The notes below the pieces were generated by a model, which saw nothing but the letters and a program-made list of their open reading frames with translations, did no database searches and had not been told where the DNA came from. Below, piece by piece: positions 1 to 9,172 of a stretch of 52,399 nucleotides of DNA. Position 1 is the first letter of the stretch. The number at the start of each line of letters is the position of its first letter. The position numbers and the translations under genes are program-made. Source of the DNA: Tritrichomonas foetus (lineage: Eukaryota > Parabasalia > Tritrichomonadida > Tritrichomonadidae); the NCBI GenBank assembly GCA_001839685.1, contig MLAK01000421.1:1-52399 (forward strand), read 5' to 3'.

Positions 1-913
1 TTTTTTATGTTTTCAATGAAGCTACGCTTCTCGGACGAAGTCCTTTATGATTTCGTTGGTTTTCTCATTCATGAATTTTGAGTTGGGATAAGTTGAAGCG
101 AAGCTGCAACTTATCACAACTTATAGGTCTACTATTGTTTTCATCGTGAACATATAACTAATAAGTTAAAATTATTCAATTAAAAATTTGTCATTAGAAT
201 TTAATATCTCCTGCGAATCATGAAGAAGAAGAAAAAAAGCAGAATTTAGTGATCAGAGAAAAGAAAATCAAGGTGAGATAAAACTTGAGCTTACTGATTT
301 GCTTTGATCACTCAGAATGACTGATTCCTCGAAATTAATTCCATAGAGTTATTTAGTCCACATATCGGTCTGTCTGATCTTTATTATGAGAGAGATTCAC
401 CAGGAACCATATAAAGCATGATGAGGATCAAGATAAACCCAAGAACAGGCGTTGCCAATAAAATATTGAACAACAATGATGAAACTCAAAAATACTTCCT
501 GAAACAAGCACCTTGATGGGTGAGACTTAATTCTTTGGTTTTTTTGGAATTAAAGACTGTTTTCAATGAAAATATATCCAATAAAACCAAGAAGAATTTG
601 AAATAATTTCTGGTGCAAACCAAAGTTTCCTTACCATCCTCTTCTCACAAAGTTTGGTAACATGATTTCAAGAGCTATTATATATATCAAAACGTTGTGG
701 CAAATTATCATTTATTGCCAATTATTAGCCAAAAAGTTGAAAAACTATTGAAGATGCCTTCCATTGTTGAGGAAATTTCAAGATATAAATTCATTGGGAT
801 TATTTAATGAAATATCAAGTAAAATCAATTACCAAAAAAGATAAGCAACAAAAGAAGATGATTGATTTTACAAGTCATGTGCAAAATTTTTGAAAATAGA
901 TACGTCATTTGAA
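1..913. other. Non-coding or decayed sequence at window start
   Basis: No open frame of convincing length on either strand. The first 130 bases are less AT-rich than the rest and hold two hairpins: a small one at about 19-31 (GAAGC / GCTTC) and a longer one at 87-115. The remainder has scattered short open stretches interrupted by stops, compatible with an old, mutated gene or element, but no family is recognisable. Confidence 0.5.
87..115. repeat. Near-perfect inverted repeat (hairpin)
   Basis: GATAAGTTG (87-95) is the exact reverse complement of CAACTTATC (107-115). After one A/G mismatch the stem continues with AGC/GCT around a GAA loop. It lies in the GC-richer start of the window. It may be part of a repeat that continues beyond the left edge; no function can be assigned. 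Confidence 0.6.
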
Positions 914-1299
914 TGAATGAAGATAAGTTTGATAAGAAACATCAATTTTTTCATGTTTCATATGTTGTCAAATGGAATGTAAATATTCATTGATGATTTG
1001 AATTAATTCAGAATGGAGAAAAAAAAAAATCTTCCACTGAAAATTTGGGAACAAATAATTATTTTGATTGGAATGTACAAGTTAGTCCTTTTCATGATGA
1101 TTTCATCAAAATAACTAAAAAAAATAAGGATAAAGAAATGAGGGAATCAAGAAATGAATCTGAAAATTCCTTTCTGGCTAGAAGCAACTGGCTACTATCT
1201 GTTCAAAAACAGATACTTAATGTAAATAATAACGGCCGACCAATTCCAAATTGGATTTCTGAAGTATCTGATCGTATTTTTTTCAAAAAAAGTTAATGA
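914..1299 (+). pseudogene. Decayed protein gene fragment, family unknown
   Basis: One frame stays open from an ATG at 914 to 990, meets two adjacent stops (TGATGA, 991-996), then stays open in the same frame to the stop at 1297-1299. The downstream part has a normal protein-like composition (residues such as NGRPIPNWISEVSDRIFF near its end) and an internal ATG at 1137 that would give only 53 residues. I do not recognise the family. The double stop in an otherwise open frame and the absence of an intact gene nearby suggest a pseudogene or transposon remnant. Alternatives are chance open frame or a 53-residue real protein. Confidence 0.35.
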
Positions 1300-1553
1300 A
1301 ATCTCAGAATTAACAGTAAGTGTTCATTTTCTTTCGAAAAGAAGTAATGATATATTTTCTCACTCTATATAAATGCATATATTAATAATAATTAATATTA
1401 GTGAAAACTGAGAAGAAATAATATTTATTAGCGAGATAAAAGGCGTCGAAAAAATTTATAATTAATTGAATGTTATTTCAATTTCCAAACTTACTCAGAA
1501 AATTGTGCATTTCTGAAAATTTTGAGTGTCGGGATTTTTATTTTGACACCTTT

Positions 1554-1559
1554 TCATTT
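1554..1559 (+). promoter_or_regulatory. Initiator (Inr) TCATTT of the CCA-enzyme gene
   Basis: TTTTCATTTAG fits the trichomonad initiator TCA+1Y(T/A). The +1 adenine would be 1556, giving a 10-nt leader to the ATG at 1566, the usual short trichomonad spacing. This site decides the start: an ATG at 1470 lies upstream of it. Confidence 0.55.
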
Positions 1560-1565
1560 AGAGAA

Positions 1566-2576
1566 ATGATTAAAAATTTCCCTTCTCCTGAGCAAATTGA
1601 TATCAATATTTCTCGATTAGAAAGTGGAGAATCTCTTTCACAACTTGAGAAAGATGCTATAAAAGTTATTTTAGAGACCGCTCATGAACTCGGATCAAAT
1701 ATTATTGTTCGTGCGGTTGGAGGTTGGGTCAGAAATAAATTGCTAGGAATTGATGCTGGCGATCTTGACCTTGCTGTTGAGAATGTGACTGGTGACGAAT
1801 TTGGAAAAAAACTTCAATCACATTTTCCAAAAAATCATCAAAAATATCAAACAATCATTGAATATGATGGCCAGCCTTCAGTTTTATGGGTCGCACATGC
1901 GGTAATTTTCGATAATTATGAAATCGATGTGTGTCGTCTCAGAACTGAAGAATTTCCTGATGTTCCGCCAAGTGAAAATCAAGGAACACCAGAAGAAGAT
2001 TCAAATGGTCGTGATTTTACAATTAATTCGATTTTTCTGAATTTCAACACAATGAAAATTGAAGATTTTTCAAATGGCATTAATGATTTGAAAAATCGAG
2101 TTTTGAAAACATATATTGACGCAGAAAGGAAATTTTCGTTTGAAATGAACAGCTTGATTCGAGCATTCCGATTTGCAGTAATTTTTGATTTTGAAATGAG
2201 TGAAGAAATAAAAACAGCAATAAGGAAATTAAAGCAAAAATATATTGAGAAAGCTCCAAAAAATGTGTGTATGCACTCTATAATTAAATCGTTTGATGTA
2301 AATATCGAAATATCTAAAAAAGTGCTGGAATTAATCAATGATTTTCAATATGTACAAGCTATTTTTGATCCGAAAAATGTTTTGGATTTGAATTTTGAAC
2401 AAATAATGAAAAATGTAAATGAACTGAAAGAAGAAAATCAAACACCCATGCATATTCTTGCAGCGATATATAAAAATAGTTATAAAAGTAATAAAAATGG
2501 AGTAATTGAAACAATTCAAATGGTAGAATGTAACAAAGAGTTGTATTCAACTATTATTCCTATTCTTGAAGAATAA
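1566..2576 (+). CDS. CCA-adding enzyme / poly(A) polymerase-like nucleotidyltransferase
   Basis: Predicted class II tRNA nucleotidyltransferase, which adds or repairs the 3' CCA of tRNAs. Seen: the GGWVRN motif around residues 55-60, the catalytic metal-binding pair D66-L-D68, and the GRDFTINSIFLNF stretch equivalent to the family's RRDxTxN motif (first Arg replaced by Gly). It also has the RAFRFAVIFDF segment of the nucleotide-binding neck. I use the ATG at 1566 (336 aa) because an Inr lies 10 nt upstream. The frame is open to an ATG at 1470, which would add 32 residues beginning MLFQ. That extension contains acidic residues and is not a convincing hydrogenosomal presequence. The protein is shorter than usual eukaryotic CCA enzymes: the C-terminal body/tail is reduced. 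The stop overlaps TAAA. Family call is firm; exact specificity (CCA versus A- or CC-adding) is not decidable by eye. Confidence 0.85.
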   Translation: MIKNFPSPEQIDINISRLESGESLSQLEKDAIKVILETAHELGSNIIVRAVGGWVRNKLLGIDAGDLDLAVENVTGDEFGKKLQSHFPKNHQKYQTIIEYDGQPSVLWVAHAVIFDNYEIDVCRLRTEEFPDVPPSENQGTPEEDSNGRDFTINSIFLNFNTMKIEDFSNGINDLKNRVLKTYIDAERKFSFEMNSLIRAFRFAVIFDFEMSEEIKTAIRKLKQKYIEKAPKNVCMHSIIKSFDVNIEISKKVLELINDFQYVQAIFDPKNVLDLNFEQIMKNVNELKEENQTPMHILAAIYKNSYKSNKNGVIETIQMVECNKELYSTIIPILEE

Positions 2577-2654
2577 ACAAAGCTTAAAGGAAAAAATATT
2601 ATTGTTTCTTTTTAATTACTAAATATGTTTATAAACGCTTTTACAATTTGAGTT

Positions 2655-2672
2655 GTTACTTGTAAAAGTAAC
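2655..2672. repeat. Hairpin between convergent gene ends
   Basis: GTTACTT (2655-2661) and AAGTAAC (2666-2672) are exact reverse complements around GTAA. The site lies between the 3' ends of the CCA-enzyme gene (+) and the RCC1-like gene (-), so it could affect 3' processing of either. No U-tract terminator is expected in this lineage, so function is only possible. Confidence 0.4.
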
Positions 2673-2751
2673 AAAATAGATATGTCATCAATAAAATTTA
2701 CGCATAAGATATCAATACAATATGAAATAAAAATGCTAGGTCATTTAGAAT

Positions 2752-5367
2752 TCACATTGTTTGTTTTTGTGAAAATAATGTTCTGTAATCTTTGATTTCT
2801 AGCTTAAGAAGTCTAAGCTCATCTTTATTTCTTTCATTTTCTCGGCTGACATAATTTAAGTTGGCTTTCAATTTAATGTTATCAATTTTTAATTCATTGA
2901 TTTTTGTTAAAACAACTTTTGGAACATTTTCACATAACAAATCATTATTTTCTTGTGTGATTTTAATTAGCTTCTTTTGTAAAGTTATTAAATCATCATC
3001 ATCAGAAAATATATCATCACTATCGCTACAATTTTTCATTGCATTCAATTCTTTGTGAACTAAAAAATAATCTTTTAATTTATCGCTTATTTCAACGATT
3101 TCCGTTTTCAAATTATTCTCCAGTTGGTCCCTTCTTTCGAGAGTTTCTAAGAGCCGTTCAGCTCTATTATTTAAATCTACATTTTGCTTTGCTATTTCTT
3201 CAACGTTTTTTGAAAATTTTACATCATTAATCAAAGAAATGATACTTGTTTCAATATTTTCATTATTATTTGATAATTTGTTGATTATTGCTCGCAATGC
3301 ACTGTTTTCATCGATAACTTCTTTGTAACTTGCTTCAAATCTTTTTGATGCCAACTTAGCATCACGATACTGCCTATTAAGAATAGAAATTTCCTCTTTC
3401 AACTGTGCTATTTCACTTGCATGCTTTTCTATTTCCATTTCTAATTTCTTTTGTAGTATGGCAATATCTTCGTTGAAAATTAAAATATTATTTTCATTCT
3501 GATTATTCAAAAATTGTGATTTATTATTTACAGGTAAATTATGAGTATGTAGAAGAGCTTTGTTACTATTAATAATATATTTTAACTTTCGATTCTCGTT
3601 GATTATCATTTTATATTCCGTAATGTCATCCATGCTTTTGTCTTTGAGAAGTTTTCGATAATAATTTAGTTTTTCTTGCAATTGAATGACAATATCATCA
3701 CCTTTACTAATTAGTTGGAATTTTAGATTATTAATTGATTCTTTAAGTAAAGTTATTTGGTCCTCATGCTTTTTACAAGCGAATGATTGTTTTTCAACAA
3801 GCTGTCTATTTAGATTTAATAATGCATTTCTCTGTCCTATAATTTGATCTTCGAGTTCAGTTATCGTTTTTGCTTGTTGCTCAACAAGACTTGGTAAATC
3901 ACTTATTATCATTAGATCTAAATTATTGTCTTCATGGGAAATGTTTGATTTCTTTTTTATTGAATCACATGGAACATTTCCTTTTAATTCACGAATTTCT
4001 TCTTCATATAAAGCTATGCGGGTATTTAAATAATTGTTCTTTGATGTTAAGCTTTTATTCGATTCTTGCACATCTGCAAGTTGTTTTTCTATTACATGCC
4101 TGGATTCCTTTAAATTAGCGATTACTTTTACAAGTCCTTCTATTTTTTCATTTAGCATATCTTCATTTTTCCTGTTGATTACTATTTCTGTGTCATTTGA
4201 TAAAGAATATGATTTTTGAATCTCAGAAAAGCCATTTAGAGAATCATTTGGTTTATCCGATGTAAGTGATCTAAATGATTTAAATGGCAGTGCACTTTTT
4301 CGATTTTCATTTTTGTAGTGCTTTTCTACTTTTCTTTTCTTGATAACTTCTTTTCTTGATTCTTTCGCATGATTTTCATTTTTATCTATAGGGTCATTAT
4401 TATTCATTGGCATGTTTTTCATAAATGAACCACTTCTTTGACATTTTTCATCCTGTGAGTATTCCCAATATTTAAGATGATTTGGAGAAAATTTATTCTT
4501 ACGTCCTTTATTTTCTTTGTTTATTGATACAAACAAACGATCTGAAAAACAATCAATGCTTGCAATCTTATTTGATAAGAATAACTTGATTGGTGTTGTT
4601 CCTTTCCAATTTGGATTTGTGATGTACTGACTCGAAAAAGAACTTTTTCCACTAATATAAAGATCTCCATTGTTCAGTAGGAAATAGCTTCCCATATCAT
4701 CACATGCGATATCCACAACTTTAAGATGATCAAAAGCTTCTATTGCTTCAAAACTATTGAACTCATAATTACATCCTTGTCCTAATTGCCCAAATATATT
4801 TTTTCCCCATGAATAACATTTTCCTCCTTTAGTCAAAATAATGCAATGTGATTCACCAGCAGCAATTTTAATGATATTATCCTCACTTACACACATTAAT
4901 GTATAATTATTTACAACAAAATTAACAAGAAAAAATGATTTTTTATCGTCTGTCAATGCAATTCCATATTTTCTTCCATTACTAATTGCAATAATTTTAC
5001 AAGGAAGTTCTATGTCGAATATATTTCTCTTTGAAAATGGAGATTGATAAACTTGAACCCGATCTTGTGATTTTGGAACTGCACACAATATATCACCATA
5101 TGCCGAAATAAATGAAATATCAGCTCCCAAAGTTTCTGAATTATTTTTATTTATTAGGTCCCCGTTTGTTTTTAAGATGAATACATTATCAAAACTGCAG
5201 CAAAATGACTTAATATCTTTATTAGACAATTGGATGATTTCTTTTTTTGTTGCTGAATACGTGCTAGTTTCTAATGGAATTGATTTTGTAAAGCATGGTG
5301 ATGCTGATGAGATTTCATGCATTGTGGAAAAAAACAATTCCTTTTTTTTGACGTTGCTTTCAAACAT
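2752..5367 (-). CDS. RCC1-like beta-propeller plus long coiled-coil protein
   Basis: 871-residue protein. The N-terminal third (about residues 40-310) looks like a divergent RCC1 propeller. Its best repeat is the IAAGESHCIILTKGGKCYSWGKNIFGQLGQG-type segment around W187, with the usual GxxH and WGxNxxGQLG signature; other blades are weak. About residues 330-400 are a charged linker. From about 405 to 865 the sequence is heptad-rich coiled coil with an acidic interruption (SDSDDIFSDDDD). The start is the ATG at 5367; the frame continues 18 nt upstream only through a TTG. No TCA initiator lies close upstream, unlike most genes here. RCC1 folds act as Ran exchange factors or as protein- and membrane-binding platforms. 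With a single strong repeat and a coiled coil, a cytoskeletal or scaffold role is more likely than a true RanGEF. That role is inference. Confidence 0.75.
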   Translation of the reverse strand: MFESNVKKKELFFSTMHEISSASPCFTKSIPLETSTYSATKKEIIQLSNKDIKSFCCSFDNVFILKTNGDLINKNNSETLGADISFISAYGDILCAVPKSQDRVQVYQSPFSKRNIFDIELPCKIIAISNGRKYGIALTDDKKSFFLVNFVVNNYTLMCVSEDNIIKIAAGESHCIILTKGGKCYSWGKNIFGQLGQGCNYEFNSFEAIEAFDHLKVVDIACDDMGSYFLLNNGDLYISGKSSFSSQYITNPNWKGTTPIKLFLSNKIASIDCFSDRLFVSINKENKGRKNKFSPNHLKYWEYSQDEKCQRSGSFMKNMPMNNNDPIDKNENHAKESRKEVIKKRKVEKHYKNENRKSALPFKSFRSLTSDKPNDSLNGFSEIQKSYSLSNDTEIVINRKNEDMLNEKIEGLVKVIANLKESRHVIEKQLADVQESNKSLTSKNNYLNTRIALYEEEIRELKGNVPCDSIKKKSNISHEDNNLDLMIISDLPSLVEQQAKTITELEDQIIGQRNALLNLNRQLVEKQSFACKKHEDQITLLKESINNLKFQLISKGDDIVIQLQEKLNYYRKLLKDKSMDDITEYKMIINENRKLKYIINSNKALLHTHNLPVNNKSQFLNNQNENNILIFNEDIAILQKKLEMEIEKHASEIAQLKEEISILNRQYRDAKLASKRFEASYKEVIDENSALRAIINKLSNNNENIETSIISLINDVKFSKNVEEIAKQNVDLNNRAERLLETLERRDQLENNLKTEIVEISDKLKDYFLVHKELNAMKNCSDSDDIFSDDDDLITLQKKLIKITQENNDLLCENVPKVVLTKINELKIDNIKLKANLNYVSRENERNKDELRLLKLEIKDYRTLFSQKQTM

Positions 5368-6079
5368 TTCAATATCATCTATCAATATTATTTAAAAAGT
5401 TTCTCTAATATTCAACATATTGTATCATCTTTTGATTATATTGTCTTCATATACATTCAATATTCTAAATAGACATATTTTCTTTCAGAATTCAAGATAG
5501 TAATTTTTTACTATTGTCAAGAACCTTTGAAAAATTAGGAACCTCATTGAATACAAATTTGTGTATGGCCACATAGAACACAGATCGAATTAGTCTTTAA
5601 TTATCATTTACAATTCATTTTTGTACAAAAAGATTTATTTCTATTGATAAATCTGAAAATATTCTTTTCTTTGTCATTTCTCAATATTTTTCGTAGATTG
5701 TTATCTATATTCTTTCACTGAATTACATTTATATTCACGAAAAGATAATATAAATATTAAATGATATTTTTGGACTTTTTCCAAGTCATTAAAATGACAA
5801 GGCAGATTTCTGATCTTTCCACATTTAGTCCCATCACAAAAAGTTTTTTCTGAAATTCAGGAGACAAAATTGGCGAATAATACATTTTTAAACATAAGCC
5901 ACATTTCACAATTCAAAAAGAGTCTAGATTTAAGATCCTTAATGTATATTGATTGTATATGGAGGTCATGTTCATTTCGTGAATCAAAATAAACTTTATT
6001 TAAAGAACTGTAACCATTTGATGAAATATATTGGTGACCATAAAAAAATTCAATAAAATGAAATTATTTTTATATTTTA
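5368..6079. other. Intergenic stretch without recognisable features
   Basis: About 700 bases between two minus-strand coiled-coil genes. It should contain the promoter of the RCC1-like gene and the 3' flank of the next gene. I see no reading frame, repeat or RNA gene. Confidence 0.5.
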
Positions 6080-8626
6080 TTAAGAAAACAAAGTAACATC
6101 GCTCTGAAGAGAGTCAAATTCACTCTCTAATGAACACATTCTATTTCGTAAATAAGAATCATCTAAAGGTGAAGAATAGCTATTTTGTGAGCAACTATCA
6201 GAAACTTCCGCTAATCTTTTTGTTTCAATCACTTCCCTTTTCAGTTCAGCCTTCGGGAAACGGTTTTTATGAGAACCGAAAGTGACAATTGAAGCCAATT
6301 TCTTGTTTTGACTAATTAACCTTTGATTTTCGCAGAAAAATCGTTCTTTATCATCTTTCAATCTACGCGTTTTTTCGATTAAGCCATCCATTTCAGCTGT
6401 TGCTCGGCTTTCAATTTTAGACGCCATTTGCATATATTTCCTTTCAATATCAAGAAGCCTCTGTGAATTAGATTCTTCCCTCTGTGCGAATTTAACGAGT
6501 TCCTTTTTAAGTTTTTGGATTTGATTTTTCTTTGCTGCAAGTTTGATTTGGAGTCTTTCAATTTCCGCTTTTTGTTGTAAAAACTTTGATTGATAATCTT
6601 TTGATCTATCTAACTCACCTTGCATTTTAGACGATAAATCTCTGAATTTATTTTTTGTTACAGCTGTAGTTTTTTTACAACCGTTAATTTCTCCTTCCAG
6701 TTGACGATTTAAAGCAGTTAACCTCAGAATTTCATTATCTCTCACTCTAATTTCACTTTTGATTCCTGTATTTTCGTCTGTTTGGTCATTTAAATTCGAG
6801 TTGGCTTGTCGAACTTTTTCAATTTCTTCTCTGAGTTGTTTAATTTTTTGTTTGAGTTGAAGATTTTCTTCTTTTAGACTTTTGAGTAAATCATCTGACA
6901 TATTTTCACTATTTAGTGATTTTTTCATCGATTCATTTTCTTTTTCTATATTTTCATTCAATTCTTTCAATTTTGACATTTCATCTTTAAGACGCTTCAA
7001 TTCTTTGATTGTGGAATTATGTTTAATTGTCATGGTTTGAAGTTTCTTAGAATTTAAGCTTTCATCTTTATCAGTACGAATGTCCTGCTCCTTTAAACGA
7101 TCGCTGAAGAGGAGAATTTCAGCTTTCAATTTTTCTATTTCTTCAGCCAAATTATCATTCAAATTATCATTATTTTTGAGCTTTTGTTTCAACTGCTCAT
7201 TTTCTCTTATGGCTGAATCATATTGTTTCTTTAATTTAGTTACAGCAATTTTAAGTTTTGATGATTCTTCGGCTGCTTTCTGAGTTAAATTTTTCAATTC
7301 TTCTTCAAGTTTTTCTACTTTAGTTGATTTCTTCTTGATTTTTGAGATGTAACCGTCAATTTCAGCACCCCGCTGATCAAGGATATGAGTTGACTCTAAT
7401 CTACATTTTGATATTTCTTCTTTAAGTTTTCCATTTTCAAAAAGAGTTGAAGAACTTTCTTTTTGAAGTTTCTCTATTTGATCAGACAAAGACGAAATTG
7501 TATCGTTCAATTGATTAATCTTCTCATTATTTTTTGAATTCATATTACGGTTTTTCTGTTTTTGTTTTTCTATTTTAGATTTAAGTTCTGAAATTTGGCT
7601 GGTTTCTAATTGTAAACGGCGATTCTCAGCACTAAGATCAGAATTTTCAGAAGAGAGATTCGAAACTTTTTGAGCTAATTCATTATTGGAATTTTGAAGA
7701 TGAATCATCTTTTCTTTATCTTGCTTATGATTAGCAAGCTCTAATTTCATATTAAACAATTCATTACTTAGAGCTTGTTGTTGCTCATTTAATTCTTGAT
7801 ATTTTTTCGATTTCTTTAAAATCTTCTCATGCTGTTCTTGGGAAACTTTTTCTGAGTCCTCTTTCAAATTCTTGATTTCTTGTTTTAATCTTACAATCGT
7901 GCTTTCAAGTTCAGACTTTCTCAGATCACTTTCTGTTGATGTTTGACTTGATCTGCTTGAAAGTAAATTCAATTCTTCAATTTTACTTTTCAATTCTGAA
8001 ACAATATTATTTTGATTTTTTATTTCACATTTCAGTTTCTGAACTTTTTGTTTCTTTTTATCATATTCAAGTGCAGATTTAGAATCAAGATTCTTTTGGT
8101 TCTCAATATCAGTTCTTAATTTCATATTTTCTATTTTTACATCTGACAATTGTGTTCGTAAATCATCAACAATCTCGTGATAATTATTTGGCTCATTTTG
8201 TTTAATAATTACTTGATCTGGTGATGATGCTTTATATTTCGAATTTTCTGATTTATACTTATGAATAACTTTTTTCTGTTTTCCGATTTGGATGAGTAAG
8301 ATATTATTTTCATCTTCAGCAATTTGAATTCTATTGGCCAAATTAGCACAGAAATCTATAACGTCTTTAAAATTGGAAAAATCGGTGTTGAGGTTTTTGT
8401 TGAAGATTTGCAGCAATTTTGCTCGACCAGTCTTATTTAATTCTATTTCTTTTTCCAGTAAATCGATTAAAGAAAGGATCGTCGAGTTGTGTGATGATGT
8501 GTTATGATTTTTCTTGTGGAACTTAATAAATTCTTCGATTATGGCTGTCTGTTGCTGAATGTCAGCTTCAACTTTAGCAATTTCTTGCTGTATTGCGTCA
8601 TACTCCTCCTTTTGTTTCTTTCTCAT
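6080..8626 (-). CDS. Large coiled-coil protein
   Basis: 848-residue protein that is coiled coil over almost its full length (about residues 1-790), rich in Lys, Glu, Gln, Ser and Asn with continuous heptads. A short non-coiled C-terminal tail of about 60 residues contains SSPLDDS and ends SDVTLFS. No enzymatic domain is visible. Such proteins in trichomonads include cytoskeletal filament, basal-body and golgin-like tethers; sequence alone does not choose between them. The ATG is at 8626. TTTCAA directly precedes it, and a GGCGGGAGA element lies about 20 nt upstream. The stop is followed by TAATAAA. It is divergently arranged with the Pmp-like gene at 9173. Confidence 0.8.
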   Translation of the reverse strand: MRKKQKEEYDAIQQEIAKVEADIQQQTAIIEEFIKFHKKNHNTSSHNSTILSLIDLLEKEIELNKTGRAKLLQIFNKNLNTDFSNFKDVIDFCANLANRIQIAEDENNILLIQIGKQKKVIHKYKSENSKYKASSPDQVIIKQNEPNNYHEIVDDLRTQLSDVKIENMKLRTDIENQKNLDSKSALEYDKKKQKVQKLKCEIKNQNNIVSELKSKIEELNLLSSRSSQTSTESDLRKSELESTIVRLKQEIKNLKEDSEKVSQEQHEKILKKSKKYQELNEQQQALSNELFNMKLELANHKQDKEKMIHLQNSNNELAQKVSNLSSENSDLSAENRRLQLETSQISELKSKIEKQKQKNRNMNSKNNEKINQLNDTISSLSDQIEKLQKESSSTLFENGKLKEEISKCRLESTHILDQRGAEIDGYISKIKKKSTKVEKLEEELKNLTQKAAEESSKLKIAVTKLKKQYDSAIRENEQLKQKLKNNDNLNDNLAEEIEKLKAEILLFSDRLKEQDIRTDKDESLNSKKLQTMTIKHNSTIKELKRLKDEMSKLKELNENIEKENESMKKSLNSENMSDDLLKSLKEENLQLKQKIKQLREEIEKVRQANSNLNDQTDENTGIKSEIRVRDNEILRLTALNRQLEGEINGCKKTTAVTKNKFRDLSSKMQGELDRSKDYQSKFLQQKAEIERLQIKLAAKKNQIQKLKKELVKFAQREESNSQRLLDIERKYMQMASKIESRATAEMDGLIEKTRRLKDDKERFFCENQRLISQNKKLASIVTFGSHKNRFPKAELKREVIETKRLAEVSDSCSQNSYSSPLDDSYLRNRMCSLESEFDSLQSDVTLFS

Positions 8627-9172
8627 TTGAAAGTAAACGGCCTCTCTCCCGCCAATTTTCGGAATATTCTATGTTTAAATAGCCGGTACATCTGATAATA
8701 GAAGATCGAATAACCATAGAAAAAATAATTAAATTGTATTTATATTTGTCCCTATGTAATCAATTATATAAATGACTGAAAAGAACATCTCACAATGTAT
8801 ATTTCATTCATTGAAATCGCAAATCATAAGTTTTTCTATGTGTGCTGTCTATGGAAACTTAGAGAACAAGAATCAAGTCAATCTAACCAATCATTCTAAT
8901 CTAAAATCGTGACCTCAAATGTGTCAGGTGACTGAAAATATAGGATAATATATTAGGATACATTACATTATGATATGATTGGTTGTGAATCTGATAGTTT
9001 CATTATTCATCTGATAAAATAGAAAACAATTTTTCAATGTTCCGATTTTCTAAATATCTGACTCTCTTTTGAAAAATGCTGCCTCGTTAACAAAAAATTG
9101 AAAGGATCAGAACATCATTTGAATATTTTGAGAGATATCTAAATTTGAATGAATCAATTAAATGATACATAT
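8627..9172. promoter_or_regulatory. Divergent intergenic promoter region
   Basis: About 545 bases separate the starts of the coiled-coil gene (-) and the Pmp-like gene (+), so both promoters must lie here. Visible elements are TCTCCCGCC at 8645-8653 (E2F-like on the reverse complement, one mismatch from TTTCCCGC) near the minus gene, and TCAATT at 9154-9159, 17 nt before the plus-strand ATG at 9173. No other feature was seen. Confidence 0.45.
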
